In this document: positions 32,223 through 40,310 of the stretch, piece by piece
Layout of the letters: every line of letters starts with the position of its first letter
Numbering within the stretch: the stretch's first letter is position 1
Assembly: GCA_965249815.1 (NCBI GenBank)
Contig: CBDFMV010000002.1
Span: 310,001 to 374,000, forward strand
Direction: 5' to 3'
From: JAJAZB01 sp965249815
GTDB taxonomy: Bacteria; Bacteroidota; Bacteroidia; Cytophagales; Spirosomataceae
Length of the DNA stretch: 64,000 nt
Notes under the pieces: model-generated
What the model was told of the DNA's origin: nothing
Databases searched by the model: none
What the model saw: the letters and a program-made list of their open reading frames with translations, nothing else
Position numbers and translations under genes: made by a program

Positions 32223-33332
32223 CTACCGCACATTCTTCTTCCGATTCCGCTCGAAATCTTCAAAAATAAACTCGCCCAGCCCCTGGAGCGACGAGTAGTA
32301 CGCCCGGCCGTTGTTCACTTTCGTGAATTCCTGCACGAATTCCCGCAGCCACTGGTCGCGGGCAATCATGAAAGTCGTGATGGGAATCTTCAACCGGCGA
32401 CACTGGGCGGCGAGGTTCAGCGTTTTGTTCAGGATTTTCTTGTCCAGCCCAAAGGAGTTTTTGTAGTACCGGATGCCTTCTTTCAGGCAGGTTGGCTTCC
32501 CGTCGGTGATCATGAAAATCTGCTTGTTCTTGTTTTTCCGGCGGCGCAGCAAATCCATCGCCAGTTCGATGCCCGCCACGGTATTGGTGTGGTATGGCCC
32601 GACTTCGAGGTAGGGGAGGTCCTTCACCTGAATCTGCCAGGCGTCGTTGCCAAACACGATGATGTCGAGCGTGTCTTTCGGGTACTTCGTCATGATGAGT
32701 TCCGAGAGCGCCATCGCCACTTTTTTGGCGGGCGTGATGCGGTCTTCGCCGTAGAGAATCATCGAGTGGCTGATGTCGATCATCAGTACCGTCGAGGTCT
32801 GGGCTTTGAACTCCTTGTCCATGATTTCGAGGTCGTTCTCGGTCATCATGAATTCGCCGATGCCGTTGTTAATCTGCGCGTTGCGCAGGCTTTCGGTCAT
32901 GGCAATCTGGTCGATTTCGTCGCCAAACTGGTACTCGCGGCGGTCGGTGTTGATTTCGTCGCCGGGGCCGGTGAAGGGCGTGCGGTGGTTGCCGCCGGTG
33001 TTGGATTTCTTTAGTTTCCCGAAAATCTCATCCAGCGATTGCTTGCGGATGCTCTGTTCGCCCTTGGGCGTGAGCTGCACCTGGCCCTCCTCGTTCTGCT
33101 CAGTGATGTAGCCTTTGCGCTTGAGGTCTTCGAAGAAATCACCGATGCCGTAGTTGTCGTCGGTGAGGTTGTACTGCTTGTCGAGTTGGGTGAGCCAGGC
33201 CATCGCCTGGGTCACGTCGCCCGACGACATGGTGAGGAGTTGGTTGAAAATATTGAGCAGTTGGTCGAACTTGCTTTTTTGCGAGTCCTGCTGCTCATCG
33301 GGGACGAAGTCGGAGAAGCGGTAGCCGAGCAT
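32223..33332 (-). CDS. VWA-domain protein, probable partner of the AAA+ ATPase
   Basis: 369 residues. The VWA metal-ion (MIDAS) motif DISHS is at 186-190 (VLMIDISHSMILYGEDRI). Later MIDAS-area segments are PYHTNTVAGIELAMDLL and QIFMITDGKPTCLKEGI. The N-terminal 180 residues are helical and charged (EEGQVQLTPKGEQSIRKQSL). VWA proteins of this type usually work with a MoxR or magnesium-chelatase-like ATPase; the only candidate in the window is at 10380-11933. The gene is not in an operon here. The 5' region contains two copies of the AGTTTACAGTTGGC repeat. Confidence 0.8.
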   Translation of the reverse strand: MLGYRFSDFVPDEQQDSQKSKFDQLLNIFNQLLTMSSGDVTQAMAWLTQLDKQYNLTDDNYGIGDFFEDLKRKGYITEQNEEGQVQLTPKGEQSIRKQSLDEIFGKLKKSNTGGNHRTPFTGPGDEINTDRREYQFGDEIDQIAMTESLRNAQINNGIGEFMMTENDLEIMDKEFKAQTSTVLMIDISHSMILYGEDRITPAKKVAMALSELIMTKYPKDTLDIIVFGNDAWQIQVKDLPYLEVGPYHTNTVAGIELAMDLLRRRKNKNKQIFMITDGKPTCLKEGIRYYKNSFGLDKKILNKTLNLAAQCRRLKIPITTFMIARDQWLREFVQEFTKVNNGRAYYSSLQGLGEFIFEDFERNRKKNVR

Positions 33333-33334
33333 TT

Positions 33335-33367
33335 CAGTTTACAGTTGGCAGTTTACAGTTGGCAGTG
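33335..33367. repeat. AGTTTACAGTTGGC direct repeat
   Basis: Two tandem units AGTTTACAGTTGGC lie 3 bp upstream of the VWA gene's start. It is the same family as 2901-2930 and 54103-54166. Confidence 0.5.
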
Positions 33368-33500
33368 AAATCCCACACCCGCGAAATCCCTCAATCCGTG
33401 TAACACTGCGGTTCAGACTTCAAGTTAACCCTTTTTGCCTGGCGTAAGTTTGCCCTTCCCAAAAAATGGTTTCCGGGGCGTGAAAACGGCAGGGGGCGGC

Positions 33501-33508
33501 TATCTTTG
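33501..33508 (+). promoter_or_regulatory. candidate -7 box for the 33.5-kb PIN module
   Basis: TATCTTTG matches TAnnTTTG and lies 26 bp before the ATG at 33535, a normal leader length. No convincing -33 TTTG is seen at 19 bp. Confidence 0.4.
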
Positions 33509-33534
33509 CGGTTCAACCTCTGTCCGTTACGACC

Positions 33535-33738
33535 ATGACGCAGTTGAAAATCACCCTCGACGAAAGCCAGGTGGCGCTGGTGACGCAGTTGCTGGAGGCG
33601 CTGCACGTTTCTTACGAACGACTTGAAACCCGGGAAACGACCGAGCAAGGTCACGACTGGCTCGACCAATTGCCCACGTCGAGTAAAGGTCCCAACCTCG
33701 ATAACGTGAACATCCGACAGTATGCCTACGAAGAATAG
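33535..33738 (+). CDS. small antitoxin-like protein of a damaged PIN module
   Basis: 67 residues (MTQLKITLDESQVALVTQLL and on), helical and acidic, ending NVNIRQYAYEE. It overlaps the PIN gene by 17 bp. No family was recognised, and it is unlike the antitoxins at 27.1 and 39.1 kb. With the toxin apparently frameshifted, it may persist as a remnant or as an orphan antitoxin that protects against a related toxin. Confidence 0.5.
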   Translation: MTQLKITLDESQVALVTQLLEALHVSYERLETRETTEQGHDWLDQLPTSSKGPNLDNVNIRQYAYEE

Positions 33739-34143
33739 CGTGTTGTTGGACTCGAATATTTTGGTTTACGCCGTTCAGAAAACCTCCCAGTTTTACCAGC
33801 AAAGCCAGGCATTCTTGCGTCTTCAGGGCGCTGATTACTGGGTTACATCCAAAAACCTGGTCGAATTTTTCGTGGCTGTCACCAAAGGCGATGTTCCAAT
33901 TTTAGATTACGACGAAGCCCTGGCAGCCGTTGAGATTTACCGCAAACGGTATCCGATTCTCTACCCGTCGCTCTCGACGTTGCTTGAATTGGAAACGTAG
34001 CTGCCAAGTACCCCACAAAAGGTTTCCGCGTCCATGACGTCGAAATCGCCGCCATCGGCCTCGCCAACGGCGTTTCGACCATCGCCACCTTCAACACCGA
34101 CGACTTTAAAAACCTCCAGGAAATCACGTTGCTGACGCCCTGA
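33722..34143 (+). pseudogene. frameshifted PIN-domain toxin
   Basis: The first part (92 residues, MPTKNSVLLDSNILVYAVQK... with acidic D10) ends at a TAG at 33998-34000. The next frame, from about 34000, continues the same protein: KYPTKGFRVHDVEIAAIGLA, then VSTIATFNTDDFKNLQEITL, ending with TGA at 34141-34143. HDVEIAA and TFNTDDF are the third and fourth acidic motifs of PIN toxins. A one-base change near 33990-34000 would restore a protein of about 140 residues. It may be a real inactivating mutation or a sequencing error in the assembly. Confidence 0.75.
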
Positions 34144-34165
34144 TCCAAGAATCCTTCCCATCTTC

Positions 34166-36619
34166 ATGAACGTTTTGAAATTCGGTGGTACCTCGGTTGG
34201 CTCGGTGGAGAGCATCCGGGCCGTGCTGGGCATTATCCGCGAACGCCTCGACCGGCAACAGCCCATCGCCTGCGTATTTTCGGCGATGGGCGGGTTTACC
34301 AACCAACTCCTCGACATGGGCCAGCACGCCGCCGCGGGCGAAGCCTACCACGAAATTTTCGAGAAAGCGAAAAAGCGCCATTTCAGCATCGTGGACGCGT
34401 TTATCGAACCCCGCACCCGGGGGGCGGTGACGGCGGGCGTATTCGGGTTGTTCAACGAACTGGAGGACGTGCTGCGGGGGATTTCGCTGATTCGCGAATT
34501 TTCCACCCGCACCTCCGACCTCGTCGTAAGCTTCGGCGAGCGGCTTTCCACCCGGTTGATTTACGAAATCCTCCGCGCCCAGGGTGTGGAGTGCGACTAC
34601 CTCGACGCCCGGACCGTCATCAAAACCAACGGGCACCACGGCGTCGCCACGGTCACCTACGAGTTGACCAACCGGCTGATTCGGGAGCATTTCGACAAAA
34701 GCTCTGCCCTCCAACTCATCACCGGCTTCATCGCCAGCACCGAGCGCGGCGAAACCACCACGCTGGGCCGGGGCGGGTCCGACTACACGGCCAGCATCGT
34801 GGGCGCAGCACTCAACGCCGAGGAAATCGAAATTTGGACCGACGTGGACGGCATGATGACCGCCGACCCGCGCAAGGTGCGCAACGCCTTCACAATGCCG
34901 ACGATTTCGTACGCCGAGGCGATGGAACTGACGCACTTCGGCGCGAAGGTGATTTACCCGCCGAGCCTGCAACCGGCCTTCGCCCGCAACATCCCGATTC
35001 GGGTGTTGAACACCTTCAACCCGACCTTCGAGGGCACCGTCGTGAGCCGCAATGCGGGCGAGGCCAGCTACACGATTACCGGCATTTCGTCCATCGACAA
35101 CCTTGCGCTGGTCAACCTCCAGGGCGCGGGCATGATTGGCGTGGCGGGCGTGTCGGCGCGGCTGTTCGCGGCCCTGGCCCGGCACCAGATTTCGGTCGTG
35201 CTCATTTCGCAGGCGTCGTCCGAACACACGATTTGCTTTGCCATTGAACCCCGTTTTTCCGACGAAGTCCGCCGGATTTTGGAGGAAGAATTTGCCGCCG
35301 ACATCCAGCAGGGCCACATCGAGGGCGTGGAAATTCAGCACGACCTCTCCGTCATCGCCGTGGTGGGCGAGCGGATGCGACGGCACACGGGTGTGTCGGG
35401 ACGCTTGTTTTCGGTGCTGGGAAAAAACGGCATCAACATCGTGGCGACGGCCCAGGGCAGTTCGGAGTTGAACATCTCAGTGGTGATCGAAAAAAAGGAT
35501 TTGTCGAAGGCGCTCAACGTCATCCACGAAAGCTTTTTTGCCGACCAACTCCAGACGCTCAACGTGTTTCTGGTCGGTACCGGCCTGATTGGCAGTGCTT
35601 TGCTTGACCAGTTGGAACACCAGGAAAAATACCTGCGCACCTACCGGGCGTTGCGCATCCGGCTCGTTGGGGTGACCAATTCCCGGCGGATGCTCCTCGA
35701 CGAAGGCGGCATTCACAAAGGCAACTGGCAGGCCCGCCTCGAAATCGACGGCCAGCCCGCCAACCTCGCGGACTTTGTCGAGCGCCTGAAGGCCTTCAAC
35801 CTGCCCAATTCCATTTTCGTGGACTGCACGGCGGCCAAGGACATCGTCAACTTCTACGAACCGCTGTTCAACGCCAGCGTGTCGGTCGTCACGCCCAACA
35901 AGGTTGCTAACTCCGGCCGCTACGAAGACTACGCCCGGCGACACCGGCTGGCGCTGCAAAAAGGCGTGAAGTTTCTCTACGAAACCAACGTCGGCGCGGG
36001 TTTGCCCGTCATCAACACGCTGCAGGGGCTGATTGCCTCCGGCGACCGGTTTCTGAAAATCGAAGCGGTGCTATCAGGTACGCTGTCGTTCATTTTCAAC
36101 ACCTTCCGACCGGGACTTCGTTTTGCCGACATCGTGCGCGAAGCCAAAGCCAAAGGCTACACCGAACCCGACCCCCGCGAAGACCTCAGTGGGCAGGACG
36201 TGGCCCGGAAAATCCTGATTCTGGCCCGCGAAATCGGCCTCGTGCTCGAACCCGAGGACGTACACATCACGCCGTTGCTGCCCAAAAGCTGCGACGACGC
36301 CCCGACGGTGGACGCGTTTTTTGAGGAATTGGAAAATTGCAACTCCGTTTTCGAAGGTTGGGTCAACGCCGCCGATGAACGCGGCGAAAAGCTGCGGATG
36401 GTCGCTACGCTCGAAGGGGGCAAGGTGAGCATCGGCCTGAAAAGCGTTGGTCCGAGCCACCCATTTTTCATGATGGAAGGGGCCGACAACGTGATTTCGT
36501 TTACGACCAAACGCTACCACGAACGCCCGCTGGTGGTGAAAGGGCCGGGGGCCGGAGCCGAAGTGACGGCCTCCGGTGTGTTTGCCGACATCGTTTCGAT
36601 TGGGAGTTATCTGGCCTGA
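34166..36619 (+). CDS. thrA: bifunctional aspartokinase/homoserine dehydrogenase
   Basis: 817 residues, full length. The N-terminal aspartokinase starts MNVLKFGGTSVGSVESIRAV and has the TTLGRGGSDYTASIVG substrate site. Two ACT-type regulatory segments follow (NLALVNLQGAGMIGVAGVSA, LSVIAVVGERMRRHTGVSGR). The C-terminal homoserine dehydrogenase starts LNVFLVGTGLIGSALLDQLE and carries the lysine-rich catalytic part (RKILILAREIGLVLEPEDVH). It converts aspartate to homoserine for threonine and methionine. It is followed by thrB after a 120-bp spacer with a strong palindrome. thrC is not next and is not in the window. Confidence 0.95.
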   Translation: MNVLKFGGTSVGSVESIRAVLGIIRERLDRQQPIACVFSAMGGFTNQLLDMGQHAAAGEAYHEIFEKAKKRHFSIVDAFIEPRTRGAVTAGVFGLFNELEDVLRGISLIREFSTRTSDLVVSFGERLSTRLIYEILRAQGVECDYLDARTVIKTNGHHGVATVTYELTNRLIREHFDKSSALQLITGFIASTERGETTTLGRGGSDYTASIVGAALNAEEIEIWTDVDGMMTADPRKVRNAFTMPTISYAEAMELTHFGAKVIYPPSLQPAFARNIPIRVLNTFNPTFEGTVVSRNAGEASYTITGISSIDNLALVNLQGAGMIGVAGVSARLFAALARHQISVVLISQASSEHTICFAIEPRFSDEVRRILEEEFAADIQQGHIEGVEIQHDLSVIAVVGERMRRHTGVSGRLFSVLGKNGINIVATAQGSSELNISVVIEKKDLSKALNVIHESFFADQLQTLNVFLVGTGLIGSALLDQLEHQEKYLRTYRALRIRLVGVTNSRRMLLDEGGIHKGNWQARLEIDGQPANLADFVERLKAFNLPNSIFVDCTAAKDIVNFYEPLFNASVSVVTPNKVANSGRYEDYARRHRLALQKGVKFLYETNVGAGLPVINTLQGLIASGDRFLKIEAVLSGTLSFIFNTFRPGLRFADIVREAKAKGYTEPDPREDLSGQDVARKILILAREIGLVLEPEDVHITPLLPKSCDDAPTVDAFFEELENCNSVFEGWVNAADERGEKLRMVATLEGGKVSIGLKSVGPSHPFFMMEGADNVISFTTKRYHERPLVVKGPGAGAEVTASGVFADIVSIGSYLA

Positions 36620-36621
36620 GG

Positions 36622-36733
36622 TTATTGTGGGGCGGGATGCATCCCGCCCGTGGCCGGAGGGAGAATCGAACAAGAGCAGGAACGGACGAACAACCAGTGA
36701 CATACGGGCGGGATGCATCCCGCCCCACAATAA
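36622..36733. repeat. perfect 30-bp inverted repeat with palindromic core between thrA and thrB
   Basis: The arms at 36622-36651 and 36704-36733 are exact complements around a 52-base middle. Each arm contains GGGCGGGATGCATCCCGCCC, itself a perfect 20-bp palindrome, so each half can also fold alone. The element starts 3 bp after the thrA stop and ends 6 bp before the thrB start. It resembles a miniature mobile element and could attenuate thrB expression. Confidence 0.7.
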
Positions 36734-36739
36734 AATCGA

Positions 36740-37669
36740 ATGGAATCCATCAAAGTCTTCGCCCCCGCCACCGTGGCCAACGTCGCCTGCGGGTTCGACA
36801 TTTTCGGGTTTGCCGTCGATAACCCCGGCGACGAACTCATCCTCCGCAAAAAGGCCACACCCGGCATCGAAATCACCAAAATCGAAGGCGACGAGGGGCG
36901 TTTGCCGCTCGACGCGGCCAAGAACACCGTCGGCATTTCGATGCTGGCGTTCCTCCACCACATCGGCTCCGGGCAGGGCGTGACGGTCGAATTAAAGAAG
37001 AAAATGCCCCTCGGCAGCGGCCTCGGCTCCTCGGCGGCTTCGTCGGTAGCGGGGGTGTTTGCCATGAACGAACTGCTGGGCCGCCCGCTGAGTCAGCGCG
37101 ACCTGCTGCCCTTCGCCATGGAAGGCGAGCGCTTCGCCTCCGGCACACCCCACGCCGACAACGTCGCGCCGTGTTTGCTGGGCGGGTTCGTGGCGATTCG
37201 CAGCTACACGCCCCTCGACGTGATTAAAATCGACACGCCGAAGGAGTTGTTCGCCACCATCGTGCACCCGCAAATTGAGGTGAACACCCGCGACGCCCGC
37301 AACATCCTGCGCAAGGAAACCTCGCTCAAAAACACGATTACCCAGATGGGCAACGTGGCCGGCATGGTGGCGGGACTGATGAAATCGGACTACGACCTTA
37401 TCAGCCGTTCGCTGGTGGACGTGATTATCGAACCCGTCCGGGCCATCCTGATTCCGGGGTTCGACGAGGTGAAGCGCGCCGCCCTCCACGCCGGGGCGCT
37501 GGGGTGCAGTATTTCGGGGGCCGGGCCGTCGATGTTTGCCCTCAGCCGCGACCGCGACACGGCCAAGCGCGTGGGCGAAGCCATGCAGCGGGCCTTCACC
37601 GGCGTGCAGATTGAGAGTGAAATTTACGTGTCGAGTATCAATCAGGACGGGCCGGTGGTGTTGGGGTAA
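36740..37669 (+). CDS. thrB: homoserine kinase
   Basis: 309 residues, a GHMP kinase. The ATP-binding motif PLGSGLGSSAASSVAG is at about 92-107, the N-terminus is MESIKVFAPATVANVACGFD, and the C-terminal GHMP motif is LGCSISGAGPSMFALSRDRD. It phosphorylates homoserine on the threonine branch, the direct next step after ThrA. It is in the same direction as thrA but separated by the inverted repeat. The next gene is a small unrelated membrane protein, so thrC must be elsewhere. Confidence 0.93.
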   Translation: MESIKVFAPATVANVACGFDIFGFAVDNPGDELILRKKATPGIEITKIEGDEGRLPLDAAKNTVGISMLAFLHHIGSGQGVTVELKKKMPLGSGLGSSAASSVAGVFAMNELLGRPLSQRDLLPFAMEGERFASGTPHADNVAPCLLGGFVAIRSYTPLDVIKIDTPKELFATIVHPQIEVNTRDARNILRKETSLKNTITQMGNVAGMVAGLMKSDYDLISRSLVDVIIEPVRAILIPGFDEVKRAALHAGALGCSISGAGPSMFALSRDRDTAKRVGEAMQRAFTGVQIESEIYVSSINQDGPVVLG

Positions 37670-37717
37670 TTTTCGATTGTGGAGTTGGGATTGCGGATTG
37701 CCCACGACTGATGTCGG

Positions 37718-37748
37718 TTTGACTTTTTGCCAATTCCGCTTATTTTTA
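37718..37748 (+). promoter_or_regulatory. candidate Bacteroidota promoter before the 37.7-kb gene
   Basis: A TTTG (37718-37721), a 19-bp spacer and TATTTTTA (37741-37748) fit the -33 TTTG / -7 TAnnTTTG layout, the last base of the -7 box differing. It ends 4 bp before the ATG at 37753, so transcription would begin at or inside the start codon. Confidence 0.4.
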
Positions 37749-37752
37749 CGGC

Positions 37753-38046
37753 ATGAGCACGCTCGAAATCAAGACCTTCACGGCCCTGCGGGAAAAACTC
37801 GGCGAGGAAACCGCCGATGTGTTGATGGAGTACATCAGTGCGAAGCACGAAGGCAGCATGACCGAGGACAAGGCCAAAAGCCTTTTCCCAACGGAAGACC
37901 GCCTTCGGCAGGTGTTCGCGACGAAAGAAGACTTGGCGCGTTTGGAAACGAAGATTGAAGCGGGTTTCACCAGCCAGTTGAAGTGGCTGATTTTGCTGAT
38001 GCTGGGGTTTTCTTCGCTGATTATTACGGTGGTTAAACTGCTGTGA
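37753..38046 (+). CDS. small coiled-coil protein with C-terminal membrane anchor
   Basis: 97 residues. The front half is helical (MSTLEIKTFTALREKLGEET), the middle is a short coiled-coil-like stretch (FATKEDLARLETKIEAGF), and the end is a membrane helix (LKWLILLMLGFSSLIITVVK). The pattern ATKEDLARLETK followed by a tail anchor is that of DUF1640-like or LA_3696-type small proteins of unknown function. It follows thrB but has its own candidate promoter. Confidence 0.6.
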   Translation: MSTLEIKTFTALREKLGEETADVLMEYISAKHEGSMTEDKAKSLFPTEDRLRQVFATKEDLARLETKIEAGFTSQLKWLILLMLGFSSLIITVVKLL

Positions 38047-38057
38047 ATCGAGAAAAA

Positions 38058-38107
38058 CGTAGTTGCAAACTACGGGGGTTTATCGTCCGACGTTGCAAAC
38101 GTCGGAC
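38058..38107. repeat. two GTTGCAAAC palindromes
   Basis: CGTAGTTGCAAACTACG (38058-38074) is a perfect 7-bp stem with a 3-base loop. The second stem at 38085-38107 (TCCGACGTTGCAAACGTCGG) has 10-bp arms. Both share GTTGCAAAC at the centre, so they look like two units of one small repeat, just after the coiled-coil gene. Confidence 0.55.
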
Positions 38108-38229
38108 AACGTCAATAAACTTCAGACAAAAGGGGTGGTTAGTGAAGCGGCGTGAAAGCGTATTCAACTGTTGTCATCGCCGAATATTAGAGGGTACTGC
38201 ATATTTTTTCAATCAATACCAGAACAAAC

Positions 38230-38973
38230 TTGAAAGCAACACTCATATTACTCGCGCTTATAATCTCTCCCATTTTTCTGGAAGCGCAACCTTCGAAAAT
38301 TGAAAGCAAGTCGTGTGGGTATTGCGGTAAGTCCGTGTCTAAGTATTCGAAGATTGGTCAAAAATGCCCGCATTGTGGTGTAGTTTGGGGTAGAGAGTCG
38401 ATAAACTCAACTATACTGCCGACCTTACCTAAGGAGCTTCCAAAAATTGGTTTGCCAAGTGTTGATAATTCTACACAGTTAAACTCTTATCTTTACAAGT
38501 TAAACAAATCAATAAAAGCAGAGAGTGCAGGAATGAAAGTATCAAAAGTTGAAACGGAAAAATGGATACTTAGTAAATTAAAATTATACTCAAAAAATAG
38601 AACTACTTATGGTGAGTATTGGCAAGGCTTTGAGAAAAAAAGTTTTCACAATTCTCAGCATTATGATGCATTTAAATTTATTAATAACACTTATTTTCAG
38701 ATAGCATATCATGATGAAAAAGATGAAAAATATATAGTTAATATTCCACTCTATGAAATAGAAGATATTATGGGTGTTTCAGAAATAGAGTTTTCATCTG
38801 GGAAGGTCTCAATCGTTACAATAAGGTTATCTGACGGTAAAAAGAGTAACGATTTTATATTTAAATTAGCAGTTGATAGCGATGGAGAAGTTGAAATTTC
38901 GGAGAGATTATGTAAAGCTTTCTACCACCTTAAAAAATTTTATGTGAAACCTAAAAGTACAGAACCGTTTTAA
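38230..38973 (+). CDS. AT-rich secreted zinc-ribbon protein
   Basis: 247 residues from a TTG start at 38230, chosen because it gives a clean signal peptide (MKATLILLALIISPIFLEAQ). Right after it comes a zinc-ribbon knuckle pair (CGYCGKSVSK and CPHCGVVWG, four cysteines). The C-terminal part is beta-rich and contains a plausible repeat of small-domain text (EIEDIMGVSEIEFSSGKVSI). No family was recognised. Base composition is far lower in G+C than the neighbours, and the upstream region holds two hairpin repeats. A zinc ribbon placed after a signal peptide is unusual. Confidence 0.6.
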   Translation: MKATLILLALIISPIFLEAQPSKIESKSCGYCGKSVSKYSKIGQKCPHCGVVWGRESINSTILPTLPKELPKIGLPSVDNSTQLNSYLYKLNKSIKAESAGMKVSKVETEKWILSKLKLYSKNRTTYGEYWQGFEKKSFHNSQHYDAFKFINNTYFQIAYHDEKDEKYIVNIPLYEIEDIMGVSEIEFSSGKVSIVTIRLSDGKKSNDFIFKLAVDSDGEVEISERLCKAFYHLKKFYVKPKSTEPF

Positions 38974-39105
38974 GTTGTTTCTCGCGCAGTCGCTCGACTC
39001 CGGCGAGTGACTTCTATCTTCAAGGGCCTCCGGCTCGTGGTTACCACCCAACTCCTTTCTGAACCCGAAAAAGCCTTACCTTCGAACCTCACTGCTCACA
39101 ACGCC

Positions 39106-39306
39106 ATGGAACTGCTCGTAAAGGTAGCCGACGACCGGGTAGACGAGGTGCTCGATCTGCTCGAAAAACTGGATTATGTGGAAGTAACGAAACAAGAACC
39201 CGAACTCGCGCTTTCCAGTGTTTCCGAACAATTGACGGAGTTTTCGGCGCTGAAATTGAAGACGAAAGGCTGGAAATTCAACCGCGACGAAGCCAATGAA
39301 CGGTAA
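39106..39306 (+). CDS. small antitoxin-like protein of the 39-kb PIN pair
   Basis: 66 residues from the ATG at 39106 (MELLVKVADDRVDEVLDLLE); an upstream start at 39007 is less likely. The protein is acidic and helical and ends KGWKFNRDEANER. It overlaps the PIN gene by 11 bp (39296-39306), as antitoxins often do. It resembles the short, poorly classified antitoxins that pair with PIN toxins in Bacteroidota. The assignment is based on position and size. Confidence 0.6.
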   Translation: MELLVKVADDRVDEVLDLLEKLDYVEVTKQEPELALSSVSEQLTEFSALKLKTKGWKFNRDEANER

Positions 39307-39703
39307 GTCGTTTCTGGATTCCAACGTGGTCATCTACGCCTACTCGGACGACGAACCCGACAAGCAAGCCATTGCCCGGCGACTCGTCAAAACACCAGGT
39401 ACCTTCGCCAGCACGCAGGTTTTGCAGGAATTTTGCAACGCCACCCGCAGACGCCTGAAAAGCGACTGGCCCGCCATCCGCATCGCGGTTACCGAACTCC
39501 AGTCAAAACTTCACATCCATACCAACACCGCCTCCACCCTCCGGGATGCCCTTCGGATTGCGGAGCGCTACGGTTTTTCCTTCTACGATTCGCTCATCCT
39601 TGCCGCCGCGCTTGAAACGGGTTGCACCACGCTTTACTCAGAAGATATGCAACACGGCCAAGTAATTGACGGTAAGCTGGAAATTCAGAATCCGTTTCTG
39701 TGA
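39296..39703 (+). CDS. PIN-domain toxin (VapC-like)
   Basis: 135 residues. The PIN acids are visible: D8 in KSFLDSNVVIYAYSDDEPDK, E in STQVLQEFCNATRRR, D in SFYDSLILAAALETG, and the tail LYSEDMQHGQVIDGK. It is an intact version of the fold whose relative at 33.7 kb is broken. As a VapC-like toxin it should act as a ribonuclease when the antitoxin is degraded. It ends 12 bp before the terminator at 39716-39752, so the two-gene unit is a closed module. Confidence 0.8.
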   Translation: MNGKSFLDSNVVIYAYSDDEPDKQAIARRLVKTPGTFASTQVLQEFCNATRRRLKSDWPAIRIAVTELQSKLHIHTNTASTLRDALRIAERYGFSFYDSLILAAALETGCTTLYSEDMQHGQVIDGKLEIQNPFL

Positions 39704-39715
39704 TTTCTTCCAACA

Positions 39716-39752
39716 AAAAACGCCCGACAGCTTCAAGCCATCGGGCGTTTTT
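39716..39752. terminator. bidirectional rho-independent terminator
   Basis: AAAAACGCCCGA and TCGGGCGTTTTT form a perfect 12-bp stem with a 13-base loop; the GC core CGCCCGA is flanked by an A-run and a T-run. It lies between the convergent PIN gene (+) and the DUF4440 lipoprotein (-). Confidence 0.8.
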
Positions 39753-39768
39753 CATGCAAAAATCAACC

Positions 39769-40245
39769 TCACATTCCCTTTGCCTGCACGGGCAAATCTT
39801 CCAGTTGCGCGTAGCTCAGTTTCCAGGAACCGTCCTGAAATTTTTTCCAGAGCAGGAGAAAGTTGCCTTCACCGAAGCCGTGGGGCTGGTTGGCGGCGGC
39901 AGGGAGTACGTCCACGGAGAAGGTGCCCGCCTGGTAGGCCGTGTTGGCGTCGGTGGACGAGGTGATGACGCTGGTTTTTAAGCCGTTGATGGTCGGCATG
40001 GTGCTGCGCACCCAGCCCTGGGCCACCTGGTCTTTGCCGCTCAGGTGCTGACTCCCCTGAAGAAACTGCACGTCGTCGGCCAGCAGGGCGGTCACTTTGT
40101 CGGCGTCTTTGCTGTTCCAGGCACTGATAAATTGCTGGTTGAGGGCCTGCACGTCCACCGGCTTTTCGGAGCAGGCGGTGAGGGTGGCGGCCAGGGCCAG
40201 CACGAACAGGGCGGATTTCAGTTGGGATGCTTGAAGAAGTTTCAT
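39769..40245 (-). CDS. DUF4440/SnoaL-like lipoprotein
   Basis: 158 residues with a lipoprotein signal (SALFVLALAATLTACSEKPV; lipobox LTAC). The body is the cone-shaped NTF2-like fold (VQALNQQFISAWNSKDADKV, FQDGSWKLSYAQLEDLP). The family is commonly labelled SgcJ/EcaC or DUF4440, with ligand-binding or small-molecule roles that are mostly unproven. It lies downstream of the glycine-zipper gene in the same direction, 65 bp away, so they may form an operon. Confidence 0.75.
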   Translation of the reverse strand: MKLLQASQLKSALFVLALAATLTACSEKPVDVQALNQQFISAWNSKDADKVTALLADDVQFLQGSQHLSGKDQVAQGWVRSTMPTINGLKTSVITSSTDANTAYQAGTFSVDVLPAAANQPHGFGEGNFLLLWKKFQDGSWKLSYAQLEDLPVQAKGM

Positions 40246-40310
40246 AGCTGTGTTTGGTTAGGAAGCGGCGCTCCCCTGCCTGGGGGGCGCCGCTCGCGAT
40301 GAAGGATTGA

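Noticed and set aside
34124..35386. Minus-strand frame opposite thrA (420 codons)
   Set aside because: It overlaps the certain aspartokinase coding region and shows no domain.
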